DNA of 64,000 nucleotides from Eubacteriales bacterium (GTDB lineage Bacteria > Bacillota > Clostridia > Tissierellales > GPF-1). The notes under the pieces were generated by a model that saw only the letters and a list, made by a program, of their open reading frames with translations, was not told where the DNA came from and made no database searches. Shown here in pieces: positions 33,770 to 42,626 of the stretch. The DNA lies in contig DAOUQF010000008.1 of assembly GCA_030625815.1 (NCBI GenBank), forward strand, positions 49,146 to 113,145. The letters are read 5' to 3'. A program made the translations under genes and the position numbers. How positions within the stretch are numbered: position 1 is the first letter of the stretch; every line of letters begins with the position of its first letter.

Positions 33770-34687
33770 TTATTGAAAAATGCTTAGATTCAATTCTTGA
33801 GACAATAGAGAGAGGAGTTCAACCCCGGCTGCGCTATTGCCCTTTTCATCAAGGGCTGGACCGAGGGTTCCAATGCCATATCGGCCGGGAACCACGGATA
33901 GGATCCCACCGCCCACACCGCTTTTGGAAGGGATTCCAACGGTGACAGCAAAGTGTCCCGATGAATCATACATGCCACAGGTTGTCATAATGGATTTTGT
34001 CATCCGTGCGGTTTTTTCCGAAAACAGACGCTCTCCGGTTTCGATGATTATGCCGTTATTGGTGAGGACTTGTGCGATTCGAGCCAAGTCTTTGACATGA
34101 ACCTCTAAAGAACACATTTGAAAATAGGTGTCGAGGACAATATTGACGGAGGCTGAAAAGGAATTGGCGCCCTTTTGAAAGTATGCCAAGGCACGATTGA
34201 TATCTCCGGTTCGTTTTTCTGAAGCATAGACATCCTGATTGACGTGGATGGCATCATTCTGCGCCATTTTTCTGAGGAAAGCAGAGAGTTTTCGAAAAGT
34301 GCCCTTTCCCTCATGCTCCGCAATATACGCGATGGTCGCGATTGCGCCGGCGTTGATCAAAGGATTGAGGGGCTTTCCCTGGTTTCGCGTTTCCAATTTG
34401 ATGATGGAGTTGAAGGCGTCGGCCGTTTGTTCCACCCCGATTCGAGAAAATACATCCTCGCCATAAGATTCCAGTGCATATAAGAGGGTGACGACTTTCG
34501 AGACGCTTTGAATGGTAAAGGGGGTGTTGAAATCCCCGGATTGCGTGCAATTGCCGGTATGGTCACAGATACAAATCGCGAGGGCGTTTGCATTTGCCTT
34601 GGTCAATTCCGGAATGTAATTCGCAAGGGTTCCATTTCGCGTATAGGGTCTGCTGATTTGTACGAGTCGGTCTAAGGTTGTTTTCAT
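33770..34687 (-). CDS. glsA: Glutaminase A
   Basis: About 305 residues, the usual length for serine-dependent glutaminases of the beta-lactamase fold. The SxxK motif is in FTIQSVSKVVTLL near residue 62. NPLINAGAIA near 107 and KSGVGGGILSVVPGRYGIGTLGP near 250 are family hallmarks. It hydrolyses glutamine to glutamate and ammonia. GGAGG before the ATG at 34687 fixes the start; the open frame runs 20 codons further up without a ribosome site. It precedes the small peptide and PHP genes on the same strand. Confidence 0.9.
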   Translation of the reverse strand: MKTTLDRLVQISRPYTRNGTLANYIPELTKANANALAICICDHTGNCTQSGDFNTPFTIQSVSKVVTLLYALESYGEDVFSRIGVEQTADAFNSIIKLETRNQGKPLNPLINAGAIATIAYIAEHEGKGTFRKLSAFLRKMAQNDAIHVNQDVYASEKRTGDINRALAYFQKGANSFSASVNIVLDTYFQMCSLEVHVKDLARIAQVLTNNGIIIETGERLFSEKTARMTKSIMTTCGMYDSSGHFAVTVGIPSKSGVGGGILSVVPGRYGIGTLGPALDEKGNSAAGVELLSLLSQELNLSIFQ

Positions 34688-34785
34688 GGGTTCCTCCAGA
34701 AAAGGTTTTCTTGATTTGATTATATGGTTGGGAATAGAGAAGGGCAAGCATCATTTGTGTAATCGGAAAGAAGAAAAGATTACTC

Positions 34786-34820
34786 GTTGTATCATTTAAA
34801 GATATATCATATAATGATAT
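34786..34820 (+). promoter_or_regulatory. Promoter and PadR operator
   Basis: TTGTAT at 34786-34791 and TATAAT at 34809-34814 are separated by 17 bp. A perfect palindrome TATATCAT-ATA-ATGATATA at 34802-34820 covers the -10, so the PadR protein encoded just downstream should repress its own operon here. Confidence 0.8.
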
Positions 34821-34836
34821 AGAAAGAGGTGATAAA

Positions 34837-35187
34837 ATGCCACGGGGAAAAGCATTGGATGACAACCGGTTAACGGATTCGATGTACTATATTCTATTGA
34901 GTTTGATGGAGCCGCTGCATGGATACGGCATCAAACAGAAAATTTCGGATCTCTCAAACGGAGAAATCGAGATTGGTCCAGCGAGCTTATACACGATTCT
35001 CAAGAAATTGTCCGCAAGGGAGTTGATTGCTCTGGTGGAAGAAGACGGTGAGCGAAGAAAAACCTATCAGATCTCAGCCAGCGGGAGAGATTTATTGAAG
35101 CGTGATATTAATCGAAGAATCCGAATGGCGGAGATGGGCAAGAAAGTGCTGCTGGGATTGCAAGGAGGAAATGATGATGGAAAGTAA
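34837..35187 (+). CDS. PadR family repressor
   Basis: A 116-residue PadR-type winged-helix protein. YILLSLMEPLHGYGIKQKISD near residue 14 and IGPASLYTILKKLSARELIALVEE near residue 44 are the family signature; the short C-terminal helix is the dimer arm. AGAGGTG precedes the ATG. It overlaps the DUF2812 gene, which in many Firmicutes is the PadR partner. The palindrome over its promoter supports autoregulation; the ligand is unknown. Confidence 0.9.
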   Translation: MPRGKALDDNRLTDSMYYILLSLMEPLHGYGIKQKISDLSNGEIEIGPASLYTILKKLSARELIALVEEDGERRKTYQISASGRDLLKRDINRRIRMAEMGKKVLLGLQGGNDDGK

Positions 35188-35731
35188 TGTGCGTTATTTA
35201 TGGAATTGGGGATTAGCGTTTGATGAGGCTCGGCTGCTGAAAAGACTGGAAGACCTTGCGGGGAAAGGCTGGATTTTAGACAGTATATCAGCATTGCGGT
35301 ATCGGTTGCGCAAGGGAGAACCGCAAGCTTTGCGTTATTCGATGGATTATAGAAAACTGAAAGCCGGGGACGAGATGGAATATCTTACTGTCTTTGCGGA
35401 AGCGGGATGGGAGCGTGTATGCAGTTTGCAGGGTATTTATTTTTTCTGCGCAGCTCAGGACGCTGTAGCCATTCATACGGATCAAGCAACGAAAAAAGAA
35501 AAGTACAGTGGATATAAGCGCGGCAGTTTTCTTGCTATGGTGATTTCAGCTTTGCTGTTTGTGGTTTTGTTCGGATTGGAACAAATGAACGCATTTGCTT
35601 TCTTGGGAAGAAGCCAGAATCTGGTGTTTCCTTTTTTGCTGGCGGGTACCGGAGCTGTCTTTATCCCGTCTTGTATGATGAGTATGGCATATGCGAAGCG
35701 GATGAGAGAGATAGAATCGGAGGAAAGATAG
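35171..35731 (+). CDS. DUF2812 membrane protein
   Basis: About 186 residues. The N-terminal 95 residues form a soluble DUF2812 domain (ARLLKRLEDLAGKGWILDSIS, AGDEMEYLTVFAEAGWERV). Two membrane segments follow near 120-140 and 150-175. Three ATGs in a row at 35171-35179 follow AAGGAGG, so the exact start is uncertain by two codons. It overlaps the PadR gene by 17 bases. DUF2812 proteins are regularly paired with PadR; the role is unknown. Confidence 0.8.
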   Translation: MMMESNVRYLWNWGLAFDEARLLKRLEDLAGKGWILDSISALRYRLRKGEPQALRYSMDYRKLKAGDEMEYLTVFAEAGWERVCSLQGIYFFCAAQDAVAIHTDQATKKEKYSGYKRGSFLAMVISALLFVVLFGLEQMNAFAFLGRSQNLVFPFLLAGTGAVFIPSCMMSMAYAKRMREIESEER

Positions 35732-35733
35732 GG

Positions 35734-36567
35734 ATGATAGATCAAATTTTAGCGTGTATGGCCATGGCGCAAGAGGACCCGGAGAATCAGCGAATTCAAA
35801 CGCGCCATCGTATGCGATTGGTGGAAACCTGGGGCATTGAAGATGGGGACCGGATTTTGGAAATTGGATGCGGACAAGGCGATACAACAGCAGTGCTTGC
35901 GTATACTGTTGGGGAATCAGGATTTGTTCATGGAATTGATCTGGCGGAACCTGGGTACGGCAGTCCTGTCAGCGTAGGAGAGTCGGCAAAGTTTTTGATG
36001 AATTCCATGCTAGGTTCAAGAATCCAAATGGATTTTGACTTTGATTTTCTAAAGGATGATGCGGTATTGGAATCGAAAGGGTACGATGCCGTTGTTTTGT
36101 CTCATTCTTCCTGGTATCTCAAATCCCATGATCAATTGTTGGCGATTCTTCAAAAGGCAAGAAAGATTGCGGATCGCGTTTGCTTCGCGGAAGCGGATCT
36201 TCGGATTGAACAGATGGAGCAGGTGCCTCATTTGTTGGCGGTATTGATTCAGGCGCAGATAGAAGCCTTTAAAGAAACCAGCAGGGCGAATATTCGAACC
36301 CTTGTGGGCCGGGAGGATGCCATTCGATTGATGGAGCGTGCCGGGTGGCGGATTGTCGATGAAGATCGGATTGTGGAACCCGAGCTGCAGGACGGGGAAT
36401 GGGAGATTCAATACACCCTTCATGAAGTATTGCAAGAAGCGGAGTATATGGAAGGGCTTCCTGAAAAATGGGGAGACTTGATGCAGTCCATGGGGGAGTT
36501 GTTGCAGCATTTTGAAAGCAAGAAGATGGCGGCGCCCTTGGGTAGTTTTATTCTGATTGGTGAATAA
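35734..36567 (+). CDS. Class I SAM-dependent methyltransferase
   Basis: About 277 residues. ILEIGCGQGDTTAVLA near residue 39 is the SAM-binding motif and VHGIDLAEP near residue 66 the acidic second motif. The rest is a helix-rich cap. GGAGG precedes the ATG at 35734, which lies two bases after the DUF2812 stop, so it is the third gene of the PadR operon. Substrate unknown; a small molecule is likely. The longer upstream frame overlaps the DUF2812 gene and is rejected. Confidence 0.8.
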   Translation: MIDQILACMAMAQEDPENQRIQTRHRMRLVETWGIEDGDRILEIGCGQGDTTAVLAYTVGESGFVHGIDLAEPGYGSPVSVGESAKFLMNSMLGSRIQMDFDFDFLKDDAVLESKGYDAVVLSHSSWYLKSHDQLLAILQKARKIADRVCFAEADLRIEQMEQVPHLLAVLIQAQIEAFKETSRANIRTLVGREDAIRLMERAGWRIVDEDRIVEPELQDGEWEIQYTLHEVLQEAEYMEGLPEKWGDLMQSMGELLQHFESKKMAAPLGSFILIGE

Positions 36568-36584
36568 TCATAACAATTCAGATT

Positions 36585-36632
36585 AAAAAAGGGTTATGCC
36601 GGATAAAACTCGTTATCCGGCACAACCCTTTT
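36585..36632. terminator. Bidirectional terminator
   Basis: AAAAGGGTT and AACCCTTTT flank an inner TGCCGGATAA/TTATCCGGCA stem, giving about 19 pairs. It serves the PadR operon and the convergent helicase gene. Confidence 0.9.
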
Positions 36633-36633
36633 C

Positions 36634-37773
36634 TTATTCTGCCCGGTCGATCAATTGACCGCGGGATAATTCTTTGACTTCAAATTCGATATCGAATTTT
36701 TTTTCAACGCCCATTAGGAAGTTGATTTCGTTTTCGCTGACTAGAGAGATTGCTGTTCCCTTATTTCCGGCTCGCCCGGTACGTCCAGCGCGATGAATAT
36801 ATTCATTGACCTCGCTGGGGAGATCGAGATTGATTACATGGGTGAGTTCCGGCAGGTCCAAGCCCCTTGCCAGCAAATCAGATGCGATCAATACGGTGGA
36901 TTTCCCGCTCCGAAAGGCATCCAATGCCGCCTTTCGTTCCACCTTTGTTGCATTGCCGAAGACGCCTTCCGCCTTGATATGATGATAGTTGAGTTTATCG
37001 ACCACCTCTTGAATCAGTTCGTTGCGATTGATAAAGACCAATGCTTTCTTGGGTTGCACGGCATGCAACAATTTACGCAATGTGATAATCTTTTTTCTTC
37101 GCTCAACAACGAGACAGAAATGATTGATATCCAGATTTGGCTTTTCTGCGGACAGATCAATGACGGTTGGATCTTTCATCATCGCGGTGGCTCGTGCCTG
37201 TGTTGTTGGATGAAGCGAGGCTGAAAAGGCCAGAATCTGACGATCCCGCAGGGTGGTTTTGATAATTGCTTGTATGTTTTTGTGATTGCTGTCGGAGAGT
37301 AATTTGTCCGCTTCGTCAATTACGATGGTTTTGACCTGATGGGCTTTGAGCTTCTTCATCTGGATCAATTCCAGAACACGGCCTGGTGTGCCGACAATGA
37401 TTTGCGGTTTTGCCTTCAGGGCTTCAAGCTGCCGCTTGATGTTGACGTTGCCGACAATGGTGGTTGAGCGAAGGCTTGTATTGGAATTTTTCGCAAGCCG
37501 CTTGATCACTGTATTGATCTGCACCACCAATTCATGGGTGGGCGCAAGGATCAGGGTGTTCAATTCTTTCGAGTTCGTGTCGATTCGCTCAAAGGCAGGT
37601 AAAAGATAGGCGAGGGTCTTCCCGCTTCCCGTTGCAGCCGTTGCCAATAAATCGAGATTTTGAAGCGCGATGGGAATCGCCGCTTCTTGAACCGCTGTCG
37701 GCTCTGAGATGTTTTCTTTATGTAATCCTTCGATGAGGGTATTTTGAATTTGGAACGCACGAAATGTTTTCAA
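36634..37773 (-). CDS. DEAD-box RNA helicase
   Basis: About 379 residues from a TTG at 37773, which follows AAGGAGAT at nine bases; an upstream ATG at 37836 has no site. The Q motif (FQIQNTLIEGLHKENISEPTAVQ), ATGSGKT, a DEAD box (VIDEADKLL), SAS and HRAGRTGR are all present in order. The protein ends soon after motif VI and lacks a C-terminal RNA-binding extension, so it is a minimal core helicase. It probably unwinds structured RNA, for example at low temperature or in ribosome assembly. Confidence 0.9.
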   Translation of the reverse strand: MKTFRAFQIQNTLIEGLHKENISEPTAVQEAAIPIALQNLDLLATAATGSGKTLAYLLPAFERIDTNSKELNTLILAPTHELVVQINTVIKRLAKNSNTSLRSTTIVGNVNIKRQLEALKAKPQIIVGTPGRVLELIQMKKLKAHQVKTIVIDEADKLLSDSNHKNIQAIIKTTLRDRQILAFSASLHPTTQARATAMMKDPTVIDLSAEKPNLDINHFCLVVERRKKIITLRKLLHAVQPKKALVFINRNELIQEVVDKLNYHHIKAEGVFGNATKVERKAALDAFRSGKSTVLIASDLLARGLDLPELTHVINLDLPSEVNEYIHRAGRTGRAGNKGTAISLVSENEINFLMGVEKKFDIEFEVKELSRGQLIDRAE

Positions 37774-38018
37774 TGCAAAGATCTCCTTTTTAATATGCCA
37801 TCTACTAACCATATAAGGAAGCAGGGTTTTTGTCAAAGGAATTATTTGGTTGTTTCGACGGATCCCGCGAAAAATGGTAAACTGGAAGTGGAAACTTTCT
37901 GTGAAAGAAATGTGGAAAAACGATCCAAAAGCTCTGAATTATGTGGATAAAAAGATTTTCGCCAGGAATAGAATGATCAGATGATTGTGATTTGTCAGGA
38001 ATTTGAGGAGGTTTATCA

Positions 38019-38573
38019 ATGAGTGAAAAACAGATTGAATATTGGATTCAACCGGAGCAGGAAGAGGATTATCTTGAGGTGGAAGAACTGGTAAAAGCGG
38101 CATTTATGGAATTGACAGAGGGTAATCCCATGGAGCATATTTTGGTGAATCAATTGCGGAAAGGAGAGTCCTTTGTACCGGAATTGTCATTGATCGCTCA
38201 TGATGAGGAGCGGATTCTTGGTCATATCCTGTTGACGACGATTCGCATTATCGGAGTGGATCAAGAGATCTTGTCCTTGGCGATGGCACCGGTATCGGTT
38301 TTGCCGGAGATGCAGAATCAGGGGATTGGCGGGGAATTGATTCGCGTTTCCATCGAGATCGCGAAGGCGTTGGGCTATGGTTCAATCATTGTATTGGGCC
38401 ATCCGGAATACTATCCGCGTTTTGGTTTTCGGCCAACAGAAAATTGGCAAATCCGCGCGCCTTTTGATGTGTCCGCAGACGCATTGATGGGATTGGAATT
38501 GGAGGCAGGTGCCTTGGCGGCGTGCCCCATGGGTGTGATCGAGTACCCTGCGGTCTTTTTTGAAACGCCGTGA
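38019..38573 (+). CDS. GNAT N-acetyltransferase
   Basis: A 184-residue GNAT protein. The acetyl-CoA loop is in VLPEMQNQGIGGELIRVSI near residue 95 (QNQGIG fits Q/RxxGxG/A). IIVLGHPEYYPRFGFRP near residue 126 is the conserved late region of this subgroup, often labelled YhbS-like. GAGGAGG precedes the ATG. It runs convergent to the HD gene, with only five bases between their ends and no obvious terminator. The acceptor is unknown. Confidence 0.85.
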   Translation: MSEKQIEYWIQPEQEEDYLEVEELVKAAFMELTEGNPMEHILVNQLRKGESFVPELSLIAHDEERILGHILLTTIRIIGVDQEILSLAMAPVSVLPEMQNQGIGGELIRVSIEIAKALGYGSIIVLGHPEYYPRFGFRPTENWQIRAPFDVSADALMGLELEAGALAACPMGVIEYPAVFFETP

Positions 38574-38578
38574 GGCGC

Positions 38579-39112
38579 TTATTTTCGATAAATTGTGCGC
38601 ATGGCGGGGAAGAACCATTGCACGGACTTGGCATTCATAAGCTTTGTTACCTCGAAAAGTGAAATGAACTTGTCGACAAAACAGACGAGATAGGACTCCT
38701 TGTAGCGTGGGAATTTGCCTGTCATCGGCCACATATGCTTACTGATAATATCTTCTTCGAGGGGAGAAAGGGAAAAACGCAATTGCGCATTCGCAAGGGA
38801 TCGCCTTGCATGGGTGAAACCATGGAGCCCCTTGCGATTTTCTTTTTTATGCCAATTATAGAGATAAAAATCATGGAGAAGTCCGCCACGGGCGACAGCA
38901 TTTTTATCGAAATTCCATCGATCGGCAAAGCGATAGCTGTAATATGAGACACAAATGCTGTGTTCGAAACAGGTGATGGATCCATGGTGAGGATATTGAT
39001 CCATGGATTGTACATCGGGATGATTCAGAAGATCTTGAATGGCATGGTAATGATTGGTGTCATAGGGATCGTCGATTTTTAATTTCGTTTTTAAGTGTAC
39101 TGAATTTTTCAT
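38579..39112 (-). CDS. HD-domain phosphohydrolase
   Basis: About 177 residues with an HD fold: HGSITCFEHSICVSYYS near residue 44 provides the first His pair, GGLLHDFYLYNWH near residue 78 the HD motif, and CFVDKFISLFE a late Asp. GGAGG lies six bases before the ATG at 39112, inside the end of the upstream CmpB-like gene, giving a 53-base overlap and translational coupling. It is the last gene of the TetR operon. Substrate unknown. Confidence 0.8.
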   Translation of the reverse strand: MKNSVHLKTKLKIDDPYDTNHYHAIQDLLNHPDVQSMDQYPHHGSITCFEHSICVSYYSYRFADRWNFDKNAVARGGLLHDFYLYNWHKKENRKGLHGFTHARRSLANAQLRFSLSPLEEDIISKHMWPMTGKFPRYKESYLVCFVDKFISLFEVTKLMNAKSVQWFFPAMRTIYRK

Positions 39113-39785
39113 CAAAAATCCTCCAGATTTCGCGGTTTTTCACTTGATTATTGAGTTGTCGCAAGGAGGGGAAAGCTCGGAAAAATCGCTTGTATTCCAT
39201 GAGTTTATTGATATAGAAGTCTAAAGAATATTCGGTATGTCGTAAGATGACGCTACGAAGATCGACAAGATCTGCAATCGTCTTGGTAGTATCGACAAGG
39301 AAGTAGGCCAGCAAAAACATTGCCAAAAACTCTTGGGTTTGCAAAGCAAGCGAACCGGTCATTTGGTGGAAAATCGGCTGAATGGCTTGCATAAATATAT
39401 AGGCAACCAAACCCCAAAGAACAGAGAATCGCAAGCAAATATAGCCGTGCAGATTAAAGGGTTCCTCGCTATAGTCCCACCATTTCTTGTGGAAGATATT
39501 TTCTAGAACGGATCCGGTGGCGAACTCGAGTATTGTGACGAGAATAATGGAAAATAAAATGCCACCAAGGGTCGTTGTTACGATGGAATTGGAAAGGTGC
39601 TCGAGGGTCATAAAGGTTTGTTCCACCAGCAATCCGCCGAGCCCGTAAATGGGACAGAAGGGTCCCTTGAGAAATCCGCGGTTTACAAATTCATGTTGTT
39701 TTTGTGTGGCATAAAGGGTTTCCATCATCCAGCCTAGAAATGCATAGAAGGCAAAGGGGATCATGGCACTAAGTAATAGGTTCAT
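39060..39785 (-). CDS. CmpB-type putative ABC transporter permease
   Basis: A 241-residue membrane protein with about six spans. FYAFLGWMMETLYATQ at the start and NRGFLKGPFCPIYGLGG near residue 35 are the hallmarks of the ABC_trans_CmpB family. No ATPase gene is adjacent, so the transport role is uncertain. AAAGGAACCGACC precedes the ATG. It lies between the TetR gene and the HD gene on one strand, and the HD gene starts within its last 53 bases. Confidence 0.8.
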   Translation of the reverse strand: MNLLLSAMIPFAFYAFLGWMMETLYATQKQHEFVNRGFLKGPFCPIYGLGGLLVEQTFMTLEHLSNSIVTTTLGGILFSIILVTILEFATGSVLENIFHKKWWDYSEEPFNLHGYICLRFSVLWGLVAYIFMQAIQPIFHQMTGSLALQTQEFLAMFLLAYFLVDTTKTIADLVDLRSVILRHTEYSLDFYINKLMEYKRFFRAFPSLRQLNNQVKNREIWRIFDEKFSTLKNEIKNRRSL

Positions 39786-39803
39786 GGTCGGTTCCTTTCA
39801 TAA

Positions 39804-40373
39804 TTAGTTATAAAGAGCAAGGTGAGGGAAAAGCGGATCGTTTGCCGCCTTTTCCGGGAAAATAAATTTTTCTGGAAAGGAAAGCATAAATGAATAGTGA
39901 AGGCTTTCCAGCTGAGATAGACCGCCATTTTTAACGATTCTCTTAATTCCTTTGGCATAGGGCGCTAAGCCCTCGATGTGCGATTGAATTTTTATCTGCG
40001 CCGCGGGGGAAAGGGTGAATTCGCCTCGCGTCACCATCAACCAAAATTCCATAAAGATCCGGAACAGTTTTTTAAAGCCAATTTTCTGATCAATCGTTTG
40101 ATGGATTTTTTTTGCCTGTTCGATGGAAAGCAAGGATCTTGAATCGGTACAGGCAAGAATGGTTTCGTTCATCACTTCAATGAGATACAGAATGGTTTCT
40201 TCGAACACGGCATCTTTGTTTTTGAAATAGCTGTAAAACGTAGTTCGTTTCATATTGGATCGCTGCGCGATATCTGAAAGTTTTGTCTGGTAATAGCCTT
40301 TTTCAACAAAAACTTGAAATGCATTCTGAACAATTGCTTTTTGCATCTTGGCAAAATCAATGATTTTTGGCAT
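39804..40373 (-). CDS. TetR family repressor
   Basis: A 189-residue TetR-like regulator. The N-terminal helix-turn-helix includes KLSDIAQRSNMKRTTFYSYFKNKDAVFEE near residue 30. The rest is the helical ligand-binding and dimer domain. GGAGGAG precedes the ATG. It is the first gene of the operon with the CmpB and HD genes. Two palindromes overlap its own promoter, so it is autoregulated. The ligand is unknown. Confidence 0.9.
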   Translation of the reverse strand: MPKIIDFAKMQKAIVQNAFQVFVEKGYYQTKLSDIAQRSNMKRTTFYSYFKNKDAVFEETILYLIEVMNETILACTDSRSLLSIEQAKKIHQTIDQKIGFKKLFRIFMEFWLMVTRGEFTLSPAAQIKIQSHIEGLAPYAKGIKRIVKNGGLSQLESLHYSFMLSFPEKFIFPEKAANDPLFPHLALYN

Positions 40374-40388
40374 GGCTCCTCCTTTATC

Positions 40389-40436
40389 GACATCAATGTC
40401 AATTACATTATATTTTTTTTCGACAGAGATGTCAAG
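40389..40436 (-). promoter_or_regulatory. TetR promoter with twin operators
   Basis: On the minus strand TTGACA and TATAAT are 17 bp apart. Palindrome GACAGAGATGTC (40422-40433) overlaps the -35, and GACATCAATGTC (40389-40400) follows the -10. Both share the GACA-N4-TGTC half-sites, a good fit to repression by the TetR protein. Confidence 0.85.
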
Positions 40437-40529
40437 AAACGAAGTGAATACTGTGCCGAGCCGGTTTTAAAGTTCTTTTTTGAAGAGCTTTTTATGATAA
40501 AATGACAAAAATGATTGGGAGGAATATGG

Positions 40530-40991
40530 ATGAGAGAAATGCGGAGAAATGATCGCCAGATGACTCAAGCGGAGGCGGAAGCGCTCTTGTTGGATGGGGA
40601 ATATGGAGTTCTAGCTGTGCTTGGAGATGAGGATTATCCCTATGCGGTGCCGCTTAGCTATGCGTATGAGGATGGAGTGATCTATTTTCACAGCGCAATG
40701 GAGGGACATAAACTTGATGGGCTGCGAAGGCATTCAAAGGTGTCGTTTTCGGTTGTCGGGGATACGGAAGTATTGCCCGGAAAATTCTCAACCAATTATG
40801 AAAGCGTTATTGCATTTGGCCAAGCGGTTGAGCTTGAAGGGGAAGAAAAGCAGATTGCATTGATGGCGTTGATTCGAAAATACGCACCGGCTTTTCTGGA
40901 AAAGGGAGAGAGGTATGTGAACCATTCCGGGAAAGACTCAATCGTTGTGAAAGTCACAATCGATCATATGACGGGAAAGGCGCGGCGATAA
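40530..40991 (+). CDS. NimA-like flavin-binding pyridoxamine-phosphate-oxidase family protein
   Basis: About 153 residues from the ATG at 40530 behind GGGAGG. LLLDGEYGVLAVLGDEDYPYAVPLSYAYEDGVIYFHSAMEGHKL is the NimA/5-nitroimidazole-type signature, with the His of FHSAMEG near residue 60. The short C-terminus is the flavin-binding cap. Members bind FMN or FAD and may reduce nitro compounds or act in general redox. It is transcribed alone and ends in a weak hairpin. Resistance activity is not implied by sequence alone. Confidence 0.85.
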   Translation: MREMRRNDRQMTQAEAEALLLDGEYGVLAVLGDEDYPYAVPLSYAYEDGVIYFHSAMEGHKLDGLRRHSKVSFSVVGDTEVLPGKFSTNYESVIAFGQAVELEGEEKQIALMALIRKYAPAFLEKGERYVNHSGKDSIVVKVTIDHMTGKARR

Positions 40992-40998
40992 GGAGAAG

Positions 40999-41030
40999 CC
41001 ACTGGAATTTGTTGGATTTCAGTGGTTTTT
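40999..41030 (+). terminator. Terminator
   Basis: CCACTG and CAGTGG pair with a partly paired AAT/ATT interior, followed by five Ts. Confidence 0.65.
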
Positions 41031-41062
41031 ATTATGATAAGGACGTGGAGGGAGAGAATCCA

Positions 41063-41071
41063 TGATATAAT
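41063..41071 (+). promoter_or_regulatory. Extended -10 promoter candidate of the GGDEF gene
   Basis: TG-A-TATAAT at 41063-41071, 34 bases before the start at 41105. No -35 match. Confidence 0.4.
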
Positions 41072-41104
41072 TACAAACAAAAGTCGGGAATAAAGGAGCA
41101 GCAT

Positions 41105-42544
41105 ATGCAGGCGGCAACCCTTGGAGGAATACTGCTAATTTCAGCAATTGTTTTATTTGTTTTGGCATTATTCAGCTTCTTTCGAAGACGGATTGCCGGA
41201 GCTTGGTCATTTGCTCTTTTGCTTTTGGCCATGGTGATTCATTCGGTGGGATATGCCTTTGAATTGATGAGTCAAACCAAGGTTGAGATGGTGAATTGGC
41301 TGCGTTTTGAATATATCGGCATTGCTTTCTTTCCGTTTCTTGTGTTTTTGTTTGCGAGTCAATACAGCGATGAACGGAAAATTGCAAATCGCTGGGTTCG
41401 AACCATGATCTTTACCATGAATTTCATCACCTTCTTATTGGTTGTCACCAATGGTCAACATTATTTGTATTATCAAAGCATGGATGTAGTTGAGTCCTAT
41501 GGCATGCAGGTGCTTTCGCTTCCACGGGGAATTTGGGGGAATATGCAACATTTAATCCTAATTGCGGTTTTGGTGTATGCGATTGTGGAGATGGTTAAAA
41601 AGCTTCGAAATTCGGAAGGCGTATACAAAACTCGATCACGTTGCATGGTGATCGGGATGATGGTACCCCTGTTTATTTATAGTATATATGTGATTGGCAT
41701 GGGTCCGAGCGCGATCGACATTATGCCTTTTTCCTATGTATTGATGAGCGTCTTGATTGGAATTGGCTTGTTTCGATTTGATATTCTGTTGATGACTCCG
41801 ATAACGTATCAGATGATTTTTGAATCGATAGATGAAGGGGTATTGGTCGTGGATCGAAATGGATTGATCATTCGAGTAAACGATGCGGCAAAGGGATATT
41901 TTTCTTCACTCATGGCATTGAAAGATGGTAGTGAAATTTCCGCTGTCACGGAATTGATGGATTTTGATTTCGAGGAAGGGCAGAGCCAGATCGAAGTGGG
42001 ATCAAAAATTTTTGATACGAAACGGATTCAGGCGGATAACGGGAGAGGTATGATTTATGTCTTTAAAGATGTAACACGAGCGGAAACAAACAAAAGAAAA
42101 TTGGAAATCATGGCGACGATTGATCCCTTAACGGGAATTCAGAATCGACGTGTTTTTATGGAAAAACTGGAGGATGCGCCAGCTGGCGTCTTTGCGATTC
42201 TGGATCTGGATCATTTTAAAGAGATTAACGATCAGAAGGGACATCAGGAAGGGGATCGAATTTTACGAGTATTTGCCCAGAACATGCGGGATCATTATTC
42301 CTTTCAGCAGGTGTGTCGATATGGTGGAGAGGAATTTGCGATCTTCTATCCAAAAGAAACCCTGGAAACGGCGCATCAATCCTTGGAGGAGTTTCGGCGG
42401 TTTTGCATAGAAGAAAAGATTGGAGTTGTATTTTCTGCGGGTATGGCGGAATACCAATCCGGACAAATCAATCTGGCGATTTTGAAGGCGGATCAAAAGC
42501 TCTATCGAGCCAAAGAAGCGGGACGTAATCGGATTCAAATTTAA
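41105..42544 (+). CDS. Membrane-bound diguanylate cyclase (7TM-PAS-GGDEF)
   Basis: A 479-residue protein. Residues 1-225 contain about seven membrane spans of the histidine-kinase N-terminal 7TM type. A PAS-like domain (ESIDEGVLVVDRNGLIIRVN) follows at 235-330. The GGDEF domain runs from about 335 to 479, with LDLDHFKEINDQKGHQEGD and the active-site GGEEF in place of GGDEF, which is normally active. The product-inhibition RxxD site is absent (the region reads YSFQ). It probably makes cyclic di-GMP in response to a membrane or PAS signal. GGAGCAG-like bases precede the ATG. Confidence 0.85.
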   Translation: MQAATLGGILLISAIVLFVLALFSFFRRRIAGAWSFALLLLAMVIHSVGYAFELMSQTKVEMVNWLRFEYIGIAFFPFLVFLFASQYSDERKIANRWVRTMIFTMNFITFLLVVTNGQHYLYYQSMDVVESYGMQVLSLPRGIWGNMQHLILIAVLVYAIVEMVKKLRNSEGVYKTRSRCMVIGMMVPLFIYSIYVIGMGPSAIDIMPFSYVLMSVLIGIGLFRFDILLMTPITYQMIFESIDEGVLVVDRNGLIIRVNDAAKGYFSSLMALKDGSEISAVTELMDFDFEEGQSQIEVGSKIFDTKRIQADNGRGMIYVFKDVTRAETNKRKLEIMATIDPLTGIQNRRVFMEKLEDAPAGVFAILDLDHFKEINDQKGHQEGDRILRVFAQNMRDHYSFQQVCRYGGEEFAIFYPKETLETAHQSLEEFRRFCIEEKIGVVFSAGMAEYQSGQINLAILKADQKLYRAKEAGRNRIQI

Positions 42545-42626
42545 AGATTTTGTGAAGAATGTTTGGGTTAAGCGGGGTGTAAAGAATTTTCGGTATACTG
42601 TAGAAAATGACCGGAAAGGAAATGCG

